From: an uncultured Aquificaceae bacterium
Lineage (GTDB): Bacteria; Aquificota; Aquificia; Aquificales; Aquificaceae
Direction: 5' to 3'
NCBI GenBank assembly: GCA_938002625.1
Contig: CALLAD010000042.1
Location: 1 to 6,223 of the forward strand
Length of the DNA stretch: 6,223 bases
Part shown: positions 1-5,358 of the stretch, one piece after another
How the letters are laid out: every line of letters begins with the position of its first letter
How positions within the stretch are numbered: the stretch's first letter is position 1
The notes under the pieces: generated by a model
What the model was told of the DNA's origin: nothing
What the model saw: only the letters and a program-made list of their open reading frames with translations
Database searches by the model: none
Made by a program: the position numbers and the translations under genes

Positions 1-701
1 TATTAGAGCTTGGGTCTAATTCTGCCATAGTTCTTCATAAGGATGGAGATATTCAAAAGGCTGTTCAAAAAACTGTGCTTGGTGGTTATGCAATAGCTGG
101 TCAAGTATGTATATCGGTTCAAAGGGTCTTTGTTCACGATGATCTTTTTGAGGATTATTTAAAGAGGTTAGAAGAAGCGGTGAGCAAGCTAAAAGTAGGT
201 GATCCCATGCAAGAAGATACGGACGTAGGACCAATGATATCCGTATCTGAGGTTGAAAGGGTTCAGGAGTGGATAGACGAGGCTATTAAAGAGGGTGGCA
301 AGTTAATAACTGGCGGTGTTTCTTGTGGAGATAAAGGGTCTTCTTTACTTACTCCAACCATAGTATCCCTCGTGCCAAAACATACAAAGCTATTCAGGGA
401 AGAAGCCTTTGCTCCAGTGGTAGTTGTAAATCCCTACAGGGATATAAAGGAAGCCATAGACATGGTAAATGACTCCGATTATGGTTTGCAGCTTGGAGTT
501 TTTACAAGGGATATAGGGGTTGCTTGGGAATTTATAAAGGGTGCAAGGGTCGGGGGAATTCTTATAAACGAGGGACCTAACTTTAGAGCCGATCATATGC
601 CCTACGGTGGAGTAAAATATTCGGGAATAGGAAGGGAGGGTCCAAAGTTTGCCGTGGAGGATTATACAGAAATAAAAATGGTAATTTTTGACCTAACTTG
701 A
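1..701 (+). CDS. Aldehyde dehydrogenase family protein, C-terminal part (5' end outside window)
   Basis: NAD(P)-dependent aldehyde dehydrogenase, oxidising an aldehyde to the acid. The reading frame is already open at base 3 and runs to TGA at 699-701, so about 232 C-terminal residues are seen; the N-terminal Rossmann part lies upstream. An internal GTG at 75 is not the start, because conserved family sequence precedes it. The general-base Glu sits in LELGSN (codon 6-8), and the catalytic Cys in GQVCISVQR (codon 108-110). The cofactor-ribose Glu sits in REEAFAPV (codon 402-404), where the usual FGP reads FAP. The end has the family pattern MPYGGVKYSGIGREG. The GQVCISVQR context resembles the lactaldehyde / non-phosphorylating glyceraldehyde-3-phosphate dehydrogenase-like branch, but the substrate cannot be read from this fragment. 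A small gene follows after 13 nt and then ispD, so they are probably co-transcribed. Family assignment is sure; substrate is not. Confidence 0.95.
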   Translation, partial: LELGSNSAIVLHKDGDIQKAVQKTVLGGYAIAGQVCISVQRVFVHDDLFEDYLKRLEEAVSKLKVGDPMQEDTDVGPMISVSEVERVQEWIDEAIKEGGKLITGGVSCGDKGSSLLTPTIVSLVPKHTKLFREEAFAPVVVVNPYRDIKEAIDMVNDSDYGLQLGVFTRDIGVAWEFIKGARVGGILINEGPNFRADHMPYGGVKYSGIGREGPKFAVEDYTEIKMVIFDLT

Positions 702-714
702 GTAGAATATTTCC

Positions 715-1068
715 ATGAGTGTAAGGCATCAAACAAGAGCTTATGTAGAAAGGCTTTTTGATAGTTTAAAAAACAAGGCTCTCCAAGGTGAGTTTAGCAT
801 ATACTGCGTTTATTCTCCTTTAGATCAGGAGGATATAGAGGATTTTGAATTTGTGGCTACAAGGGTAAACCTTGGGGATAATGAAAGTATAAAAAAGTTC
901 CTTGATAAAACTACAAGGGAAACCCTTGAAAATCAAGTAAAAGGTTTAAACCTTTTATGTATGGTTCTTGACACGGGAGAAGAATATCTCATTGCTTCCG
1001 AAAATCCCTTGTCGGAGGAGCTAAAAGAAGAAATAGAGGAGAAAATAGAAAAATTCAAGGAGGAATGA
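715..1068 (+). CDS. Small acidic protein of unknown function (117 aa)
   Basis: I do not recognise this protein. It starts at ATG 715, 13 nt after the aldehyde dehydrogenase stop, and its TGA overlaps the ispD ATG (ATGA, 1065-1068). That places it inside an operon and supports it being a real gene. No strong Shine-Dalgarno precedes the ATG, and no better in-frame start is visible. The N-terminal 25 residues look helical and basic. A middle part with hydrophobic stretches (FSIYCVYSP near 27-35, GLNLLCMVLD near 77-86, then EEYLIAS) could form beta strands. The last 20 residues are almost all Glu, Lys and Ile in a helical or coiled-coil-like pattern. There are two cysteines (C31, C82), no CxxC pair, no signal peptide and no membrane segment, so it is probably cytosolic. 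Function is open; a link to IspD or to the dehydrogenase is only positional. Confidence 0.8.
   Translation: MSVRHQTRAYVERLFDSLKNKALQGEFSIYCVYSPLDQEDIEDFEFVATRVNLGDNESIKKFLDKTTRETLENQVKGLNLLCMVLDTGEEYLIASENPLSEELKEEIEEKIEKFKEE
1057..1063 (+). promoter_or_regulatory. Shine-Dalgarno-like AAGGAGG unusually close to the ispD start
   Basis: AAGGAGG lies in the last codons of the upstream small gene, only 1 nt before the ispD ATG at 1065. That is shorter than the usual 5-9 nt. Because the ATG also overlaps the upstream TGA, the motif may serve to hold a terminating ribosome for re-initiation rather than act as a classical binding site. Confidence 0.45.
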
Positions 1069-1709
1069 TAAGCCTTATTCTTCTTTCTGCTGGACAGGGT
1101 AAGCGATTTGGTAAAAAAAAGCAGTTTGAAACCCTGCTGGGAAAGCCCCTTTTTATGCATTCCTTAGAAAGGCTCATTGGAAAATTTGATGAAACTATCT
1201 TGGTTCTTCCGCCGGAGGATATGGAAAAGTTTAAACTACCTAAGGGAGTTAAAAAGGTTGCAGGGGGAAAGGAAAGGCAGGATTCTGTTTTTAATGCCCT
1301 TATAGAAGCCTCTGGAGATGTGGTTGTAATCCACGATTGTGCAAGACCTTTTGCCAGTCTGGAACTTTTCCATAAGGTTTCCCACTTAGATGGCTATCAT
1401 GGGAAAATTACTGCCATACCCATAAGGGATACGGTTAAAAGGGTTTTTCATGGTTTTGTAGTAGAAACGGTAGATAGACAAGGTCTATGGCTTTCTCAAA
1501 CTCCACAAGGATTTGATAGAAGAATTCTTCTTGAATGCCACCTTAGGAGCAAAGAAGAAGGCTTTTTTGCCACCGATGACGCAATGCTACTTGAAAGATA
1601 TGGCTATAAGGTTGCCGTGGTTGAAGGATCACCAATAAACATAAAGATAACTTATCCAGAGGATTTGTTGCTTGCAGAGGCTATAGGCAAGCTTTTAGGA
1701 TATCCCTAA
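1065..1709 (+). CDS. ispD: 2-C-methyl-D-erythritol 4-phosphate cytidylyltransferase
   Basis: Cytosolic enzyme of the MEP isoprenoid pathway that joins CTP and 2-C-methyl-D-erythritol 4-phosphate, giving CDP-methylerythritol and pyrophosphate. At 214 residues it is near the family length (E. coli about 236). The nucleotide-binding loop is SAGQGKRFG (8-16) followed by KKQF, where R14 and K19 match the conserved Arg and Lys. GGKERQDSV (68-75) and IHDCARP (89-95) bind the cytidine. RDTVKRV (121-127) carries the conserved Thr. TVDRQGLW with TPQGF (135-149) and the substrate-binding Lys in INIKITYPEDL (K194) complete the signature. The ATG start overlaps the previous stop by 4 nt, and MISLILLSAG matches the usual first beta strand, which supports this start despite poor SD spacing. 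The 3' end runs 29 bp into the convergent aminotransferase gene. A run of eight A (1113-1120) lies in the loop codons. Confidence 0.96.
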   Translation: MISLILLSAGQGKRFGKKKQFETLLGKPLFMHSLERLIGKFDETILVLPPEDMEKFKLPKGVKKVAGGKERQDSVFNALIEASGDVVVIHDCARPFASLELFHKVSHLDGYHGKITAIPIRDTVKRVFHGFVVETVDRQGLWLSQTPQGFDRRILLECHLRSKEEGFFATDDAMLLERYGYKVAVVEGSPINIKITYPEDLLLAEAIGKLLGYP

Positions 1710-2433
1710 TGTGTTTAAAAGTTTCTTGATCTTGTCTCAATTTCTTATTGTCTATTTCCTCTACCAGTGCACAAGGCAAAAGGGAATTTAAAACAAAAAT
1801 TCCATCGTAGTCTTCTATTTTGCTCAATAAAATGTACTCTTCCCTTATGGGAATTTTTCGTTGCAATAGTTCCAAAGTAGTTCCCCAAAGCAGACCACAA
1901 TCCTTAGCGGGCGTATAAAGATTTGAACCTTTGAGGAAAAGCAGATTAGATGTAGCCGTTTCACATATATATCCCTTTTCATTAACGATAATACCATCCC
2001 ATAGGTTTAATCCTCTGGCGTACCTTTTTACTAAAAGGTTGAAAAGGTAAGAGGTGCTTTTATGCCTACACACAGGATCCGTTGAATGTCTCTTGTATGG
2101 AGCTAAGCAGAGTTTAACCCTTTCTGGGCTTTCCCTTAAGCTTTTTGTTATTATAAGCTTGCCGTAATCTAAGGACTTATCGGTTAAATAATCTCCACCT
2201 TTTGAAATAAGAAGATATTTCACGTAAAGATTATCTTTTCCAGATGTAGCCTTTTCCACATCTTCTTTAAACTCCTCATAAGATGGGCATGGTATATCAA
2301 AATATTCTGCAGAGCTTTTTAATCTGTTATAGTGAAGCCTTAATTTTTCCTCGGAAGACTTCCACCTTATGGTTTCAAAAAGCCATTCTCCAAAAAGCAA
2401 GGTTCGGTTTAGCATAATGCTGGTATATCTCAT
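1681..2433 (-). CDS. pabC: Class IV PLP aminotransferase/lyase, probable 4-amino-4-deoxychorismate lyase
   Basis: Fold-type IV PLP enzyme. If PabC, it removes pyruvate from 4-amino-4-deoxychorismate to give p-aminobenzoate for folate. Its 250 residues fit the family (E. coli PabC 269). The N-terminal hallmark is GEWLFETIR (15-23), corresponding to the common GDGVFETIR. The Schiff-base Lys is K125 in RHKST. E158 in CETATSNLLF is the conserved Glu that pairs with the PLP ring nitrogen. GLLWGTT (180-186) is the phosphate-binding turn near the C-terminal end. ATG 2431-2433 is chosen because AAGGA lies 10 nt upstream and the distance to FETIR is normal; the next ATG (codon 7) has no ribosome binding site. 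The divergent neighbour is the folate-binding ygfZ, which favours PabC. Branched-chain or D-amino-acid aminotransferases share these motifs and remain possible. The 3' end overlaps ispD by 29 bp. Confidence 0.7.
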   Translation of the reverse strand: MRYTSIMLNRTLLFGEWLFETIRWKSSEEKLRLHYNRLKSSAEYFDIPCPSYEEFKEDVEKATSGKDNLYVKYLLISKGGDYLTDKSLDYGKLIITKSLRESPERVKLCLAPYKRHSTDPVCRHKSTSYLFNLLVKRYARGLNLWDGIIVNEKGYICETATSNLLFLKGSNLYTPAKDCGLLWGTTLELLQRKIPIREEYILLSKIEDYDGIFVLNSLLPCALVEEIDNKKLRQDQETFKHIRDILKACL

Positions 2434-2468
2434 ACCTTCTAATTCCTTTATAGCTTAATCTTAATTAT
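2434..2468. other. Divergent intergenic spacer between the pabC-like gene and ygfZ
   Basis: This 35-bp AT-rich spacer is the longest non-coding stretch in the window and the only place between two divergent starts. It must carry or border the start signals for both genes. On the + strand TATAGC (2449-2454) is a weak -10 candidate for ygfZ, without a recognisable -35. No Shine-Dalgarno is seen before the ygfZ ATG. I see no inverted repeat suggestive of an operator. Confidence 0.5.
2444..2448 (-). promoter_or_regulatory. Ribosome binding site for the pabC-like gene
   Basis: On the - strand AAGGA lies 10 nt before ATG 2433. A second purine run, AGAAGG (2435-2440), is only 1 nt from the ATG and too close to work alone. 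The pair supports the ATG at 2433 rather than the methionine at codon 7. Confidence 0.5.
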
Positions 2469-2469
2469 A
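2464..2469 (-). promoter_or_regulatory. Candidate -10 box (TATAAT) for the pabC-like gene
   Basis: Read on the - strand, the sequence is a perfect TATAAT, overlapping the A of the divergent ygfZ ATG. A transcript starting about 7 nt downstream would have a leader near 23 nt that still contains the AAGGA site. The -35 region, inside the first ygfZ codons, is poor: the hexamer at 17 nt spacing reads GCTTTT. In such AT-rich DNA one perfect hexamer may be chance, so this is moderate evidence only. Confidence 0.4.
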
Positions 2470-3350
2470 TGCGTTGGGTAGAAATAAAAAGCACCAAAAT
2501 AAGAGTTTATGGAAAGGAAGGAAAGCTTTTAAAAGGTATAGCAGAGGAACATACGGCCTTTTTACACAATCTACTTAGCAATGATATAAAGGGAATGAAG
2601 GATCACACTTTTACCTATAACCTTTGGCTGAGGCAGAATGGATTTCCAATAGGGGAGTTCTACGTGATAAAGCTTGGTAATAACTATCTTCTTGACACTT
2701 CCCTTGATGGTGCTTATGTTATGGAAGAGTTTAATCGCCTTAAGCTTTCTATGAAGGTTTACTTTGAAGAGCTGCAATTAGACCATCTTTTTGTCTTTGG
2801 AGAGGGTTCAAGGGACTTTATTTTCTCCCTTACTGGGCAAGTTTTGAAAGAAGGGGAGGTAAAAGAAAAGGATGGTATGCTTGTTGTTCACAACCCCATA
2901 AGAATTAGAGAAGAAGGTTATGACATAATAGGCAACCATTTAAATCTTGGTTTGAAAGAAGAAGAGAAAATGACCCAGGATGAATTTGAGCATGAGCGTA
3001 TTATTAGAATGGTGCCCAAGCTTGGTAAGGAGCTAAAGGATGGTTTTTCTCCTCTTGAAGCTTGTCTTCTAAAGTATGCCATAAGCCTAAATAAGGGTTG
3101 CTATGTGGGTCAAGAAGCCATAGCAAGAGTTTATTACAGGGGAAAACCTGCAAGGGTTTTGGCCCTTTTTGAAGGTGAAGGGCTTTTTGAGGGAGCAATA
3201 ATAAAAGATGATGAAAAGAAAGTGGGAATAATAACTTCAGTAAGTCCAAAAGGCAACATAGCCCTTGGATATCTTTTAAGGTCATACACCGATAAAAGGC
3301 TTATTACGGAGGAGGGAAAGGAAATTAAGCTCCTTAAAACCTGTGACTAA
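2469..3350 (+). CDS. ygfZ: YgfZ/GcvT-family folate-binding protein (Fe-S cluster maintenance, tRNA modification)
   Basis: Cytosolic protein related to the glycine-cleavage T protein. Known YgfZ members bind tetrahydrofolate and help assemble or repair certain Fe-S enzymes, including the tRNA methylthiotransferase MiaB. The signature NKGCYVGQE (208-216) contains the single conserved Cys, C211, that defines YgfZ within the family; it is followed by AIARVYYRGKPARVL. The N-terminal part (FLHNLLSNDIKGM, 31-43) matches the GcvT-like first domain. VGIITSVSPKGNIALGYL (262-279) matches the C-terminal barrel. The length of 293 is typical of the family (E. coli 326). ATG 2469 is the only reasonable start, though no Shine-Dalgarno precedes it; translation may be leaderless or use a short leader. 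It diverges from the pabC-like gene, giving a folate theme, and shares its last 4 bases with the convergent bioA stop. Confidence 0.9.
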   Translation: MRWVEIKSTKIRVYGKEGKLLKGIAEEHTAFLHNLLSNDIKGMKDHTFTYNLWLRQNGFPIGEFYVIKLGNNYLLDTSLDGAYVMEEFNRLKLSMKVYFEELQLDHLFVFGEGSRDFIFSLTGQVLKEGEVKEKDGMLVVHNPIRIREEGYDIIGNHLNLGLKEEEKMTQDEFEHERIIRMVPKLGKELKDGFSPLEACLLKYAISLNKGCYVGQEAIARVYYRGKPARVLALFEGEGLFEGAIIKDDEKKVGIITSVSPKGNIALGYLLRSYTDKRLITEEGKEIKLLKTCD

Positions 3351-4687
3351 AGGCTTTCAATAGCCCACTTGAGAGTGTTTAGCACATGGTCCATGTCCTC
3401 AAAGCTTATAACAAGAGGCATCATTAAAACCATAACGTCGCCAAGGGGTCTTAGAAATACTCCCCTCTCTCTGCATTTATAGGCGACTTTAAAGCCTGTT
3501 CTCTCTCCATAGGGATATTTTTCTCCACTTTTTTTATCCTTTACAAGCTCTATGCCAGCCATAAAGCCAAGCTGTCTGATATCTCCAACATGGGGAAGCT
3601 CCCAAAATTCTTCAAGCCTTTTTGTAAGGTGCTCTATCTTTGGCTTTAGGTTTTCCAAGGTCTTTTCTTCCTCAAAAACTTCAAGGTTTGCAAGGGCTAC
3701 AGCACAAGCAAGGTTATTGCCCGTATAAGTGTGCCCGTGGTAAAAATGTTTTAGCTCTCCAAACTCTCCCAAAAAGGCTTCAAAAATCTCATCCGTGGTA
3801 AGAGTTGCCGCCAAGGGCAAATAGCCGCCCGTTATTCCCTTGCCAAGACACATAAAATCTGGAGATACCTCTTCTTGCTGGCAGTAAAACATGCTTCCGG
3901 TTCTTCCAAAACCAGTAGCCACCTCATCCACTATCATAAGAACTTGGTATTTTTTTGTTAATTCCCTAACACCCTTTAAAAATCCCCTTGGAAAAGGTAG
4001 CATGCCAGCGGCAGCTTGTATGCCAGCTTCAAGACTGATAGCTACTATATCATCCCTACTTCTTAAAATCTCTTCAAGAATATGTAAAAGCTCGTCTTTA
4101 CACTCTTCACAGAGCTTTCCATACTTTTCCTTACAGAAAATATAGGGTGATGGAAGTTTTATAGTTTCAAAAAGCAAGTCCTTATAGGTGCCATGAAAAA
4201 GGTCTATCCCTCCTAAGCTAACGGCTCCCAGCGTATCTCCGTGGTAAGCTTCCGAGAGGGTTATAAAAGCTTTTCTTTTTTCCCCCCTGTTTCTCCAATA
4301 TTGATAAGCAAGTTTTATGGCTATTTCTACCGCCTCCGCTCCATCCTCTGAGTAAAAGACCTTGTTTAAACCGGAGGGTGATATTTCTACAAGCTTTTTT
4401 GCCAAAAGTATGGCTGGTATGTTAGAGCTTCCGAGAGTTGTGGTATGGGCTACTTTTTGTAATTGCTCTATTATAGCTCTGTTTAGCTTGGGATGATTGT
4501 GACCATGCACATTGCACCAGAGGGAAGATATGGCATCTATAAACCTTCTACCCTTTACATCATACAGATAAACCCCTTCTCCCCTTTCAAAAATAAGATT
4601 TTCCTCCTCTCTATATACCTTCATCTGAGTAAAGGGATGCCAGAAGTATTCCTTATCCCATTTTTCAAGAGTTTCAATATCAAACAT
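3347..4687 (-). CDS. bioA: Adenosylmethionine-8-amino-7-oxononanoate aminotransferase (DAPA synthase)
   Basis: PLP enzyme of biotin synthesis, converting 7-keto-8-aminopelargonate to 7,8-diaminopelargonate in the cytosol. The 446 residues match the usual length. Hallmarks in order are WHPFTQM (16-22), WCNVHGHNHP (57-66), YSEDGAEAVE (112-121) and EAYHGDT (146-152). VDEVATGFGRTG (253-264) carries the PLP Asp at D254, LGKGITGGYLP (281-291) the Schiff-base Lys at K283, and then come HGHTYTGN (327-334) and RPLGDVMVLMMP (423-434). The start is ATG 4685-4687, because GGAGG lies 7 nt upstream; an in-frame TTG 24 nt earlier lacks that support. It overlaps the rsmI stop by 8 nt, so translation is likely coupled. 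Several stretches (LMIVDEVATGFGRTG, GKGITGGYLP) resemble the Bacillus BioK type, which uses lysine as amino donor, so the donor (S-adenosylmethionine or lysine) is unsettled. No other biotin gene is present here. Confidence 0.95.
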   Translation of the reverse strand: MFDIETLEKWDKEYFWHPFTQMKVYREEENLIFERGEGVYLYDVKGRRFIDAISSLWCNVHGHNHPKLNRAIIEQLQKVAHTTTLGSSNIPAILLAKKLVEISPSGLNKVFYSEDGAEAVEIAIKLAYQYWRNRGEKRKAFITLSEAYHGDTLGAVSLGGIDLFHGTYKDLLFETIKLPSPYIFCKEKYGKLCEECKDELLHILEEILRSRDDIVAISLEAGIQAAAGMLPFPRGFLKGVRELTKKYQVLMIVDEVATGFGRTGSMFYCQQEEVSPDFMCLGKGITGGYLPLAATLTTDEIFEAFLGEFGELKHFYHGHTYTGNNLACAVALANLEVFEEEKTLENLKPKIEHLTKRLEEFWELPHVGDIRQLGFMAGIELVKDKKSGEKYPYGERTGFKVAYKCRERGVFLRPLGDVMVLMMPLVISFEDMDHVLNTLKWAIESL

Positions 4688-5357
4688 CTTCAAGCCTCCA
4701 AAGTAAAACAATCTCTCCCTTTATCTCTTGTCTTTTGCTAAGATCTTCTAAAACATCCCTTAATTTGCCCCTTAAATACTCTTCATGGATTTTTGTAAGC
4801 TCCCTTGCAATGCAGACAGGTATGTGGCTACCATAAACCTTTTCCATAGCTTGTAAACTCTTAAGGATTCTATTGGGTGACTCAAAGGCTATTAGAGTAA
4901 TATCCTTATAACTTTTAAGCTCTTCAAAAAAGCCTTCCAATCCTTTTCTTGGTAAGTAGCCAAAAAAGGCAAACCTATCCGTTGGAAGACCAGAACCCAC
5001 CAAAGCAGTAAGCACGGAACTTGGACCAGGTATAACTTCTACTGGTATACCCCTTTCTATACAAACCCTTATAAGTTTATAGCCAGGGTCTGAAATAGAT
5101 GGCATACCTGCATCGCTTACAAGGGCAACGTCCTCTTTTTCAAGAAGTTTTAGAACCTTTGGCACTTGTACGCTTTCCTTTGGTTCGTAGTAGGATATAA
5201 GCTTTTTATCCTTTATGTTGTAATGATTTAGAAGTATTAAGGTTCTTCTTGTATCCTCGCAAGCTATAAAATTAACCTCTTTGAGTATCTCAATAGCTCT
5301 TATGGTTATATCTTTAAGGTTCCCTATTGGTGTTGCAACCACATAAAGTTTTCCCAT
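4680..5357 (-). CDS. rsmI: 16S rRNA (cytidine-1402 2'-O)-methyltransferase, short form
   Basis: SAM-dependent enzyme that methylates the ribose of C1402 in the decoding centre of 16S rRNA. It belongs to the tetrapyrrole-methylase fold. Motifs in order are LYVVATPIGNLKDIT (4-18), CEDTRRT (33-39), SDAGMPSISDPGYKLI (81-96), VIPGPSS (108-114), FFGYLPRKG (131-139), ESPNRI (159-164) and RELTKIHEE (185-193). ATG 5357 begins one base after the stress-protein stop and has no clear Shine-Dalgarno, so translation probably continues by coupling. At 225 residues it ends just after KGEIVLLW, whereas E. coli RsmI has 286; the C-terminal helical segment of longer homologues is absent. The stop lies in sequence shared with bioA, so this is an intact short form and not a visible frameshift. 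The region after SYYEP (55-59) departs from the common HNE pattern. Confidence 0.95.
   Translation of the reverse strand: MGKLYVVATPIGNLKDITIRAIEILKEVNFIACEDTRRTLILLNHYNIKDKKLISYYEPKESVQVPKVLKLLEKEDVALVSDAGMPSISDPGYKLIRVCIERGIPVEVIPGPSSVLTALVGSGLPTDRFAFFGYLPRKGLEGFFEELKSYKDITLIAFESPNRILKSLQAMEKVYGSHIPVCIARELTKIHEEYLRGKLRDVLEDLSKRQEIKGEIVLLWRLEDV
4695..4699 (-). promoter_or_regulatory. Ribosome binding site for bioA
   Basis: GGAGG on the - strand lies 7 nt before the ATG at 4685-4687, within the last codons of rsmI. It decides the bioA start in favour of this ATG over the in-frame TTG at 4709-4711, which lies upstream of the site. Confidence 0.8.
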
Positions 5358-5358
5358 G

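Noticed and set aside
75..701. Aldehyde dehydrogenase as a complete 208-residue gene starting at GTG 75
   Set aside because: Conserved residues LELGSN, with the general-base Glu, are encoded in frame from base 3, so the gene continues past the left edge.
1113..1120. Run of eight A in ispD containing A AAA AAG in the register of a -1 frameshift site
   Set aside because: A -1 shift would meet TGA two codons later and give a useless fragment of about 25 residues. I see no stimulating hairpin, and the run simply encodes Lys codons at a conserved loop.
1681..2433. Calling the class IV enzyme a branched-chain aminotransferase
   Set aside because: At 250 residues it is shorter than the roughly 300 usual for IlvE, and its neighbour is folate-related. 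The alternative is kept as a caveat, not the main call.
3891..4145. Open frame on the + strand opposite bioA (another lies at 4493-4741)
   Set aside because: It lies wholly antisense to a gene with clear family motifs, has no ribosome binding site, and its composition is what the reverse of bioA codons would give.
4688..4711. Eight-codon N-terminal extension of bioA from an upstream TTG
   Set aside because: GGAGG lies 7 nt before the ATG at 4687 but downstream of the TTG, and the family normally begins shortly before the WHPFTQM motif.
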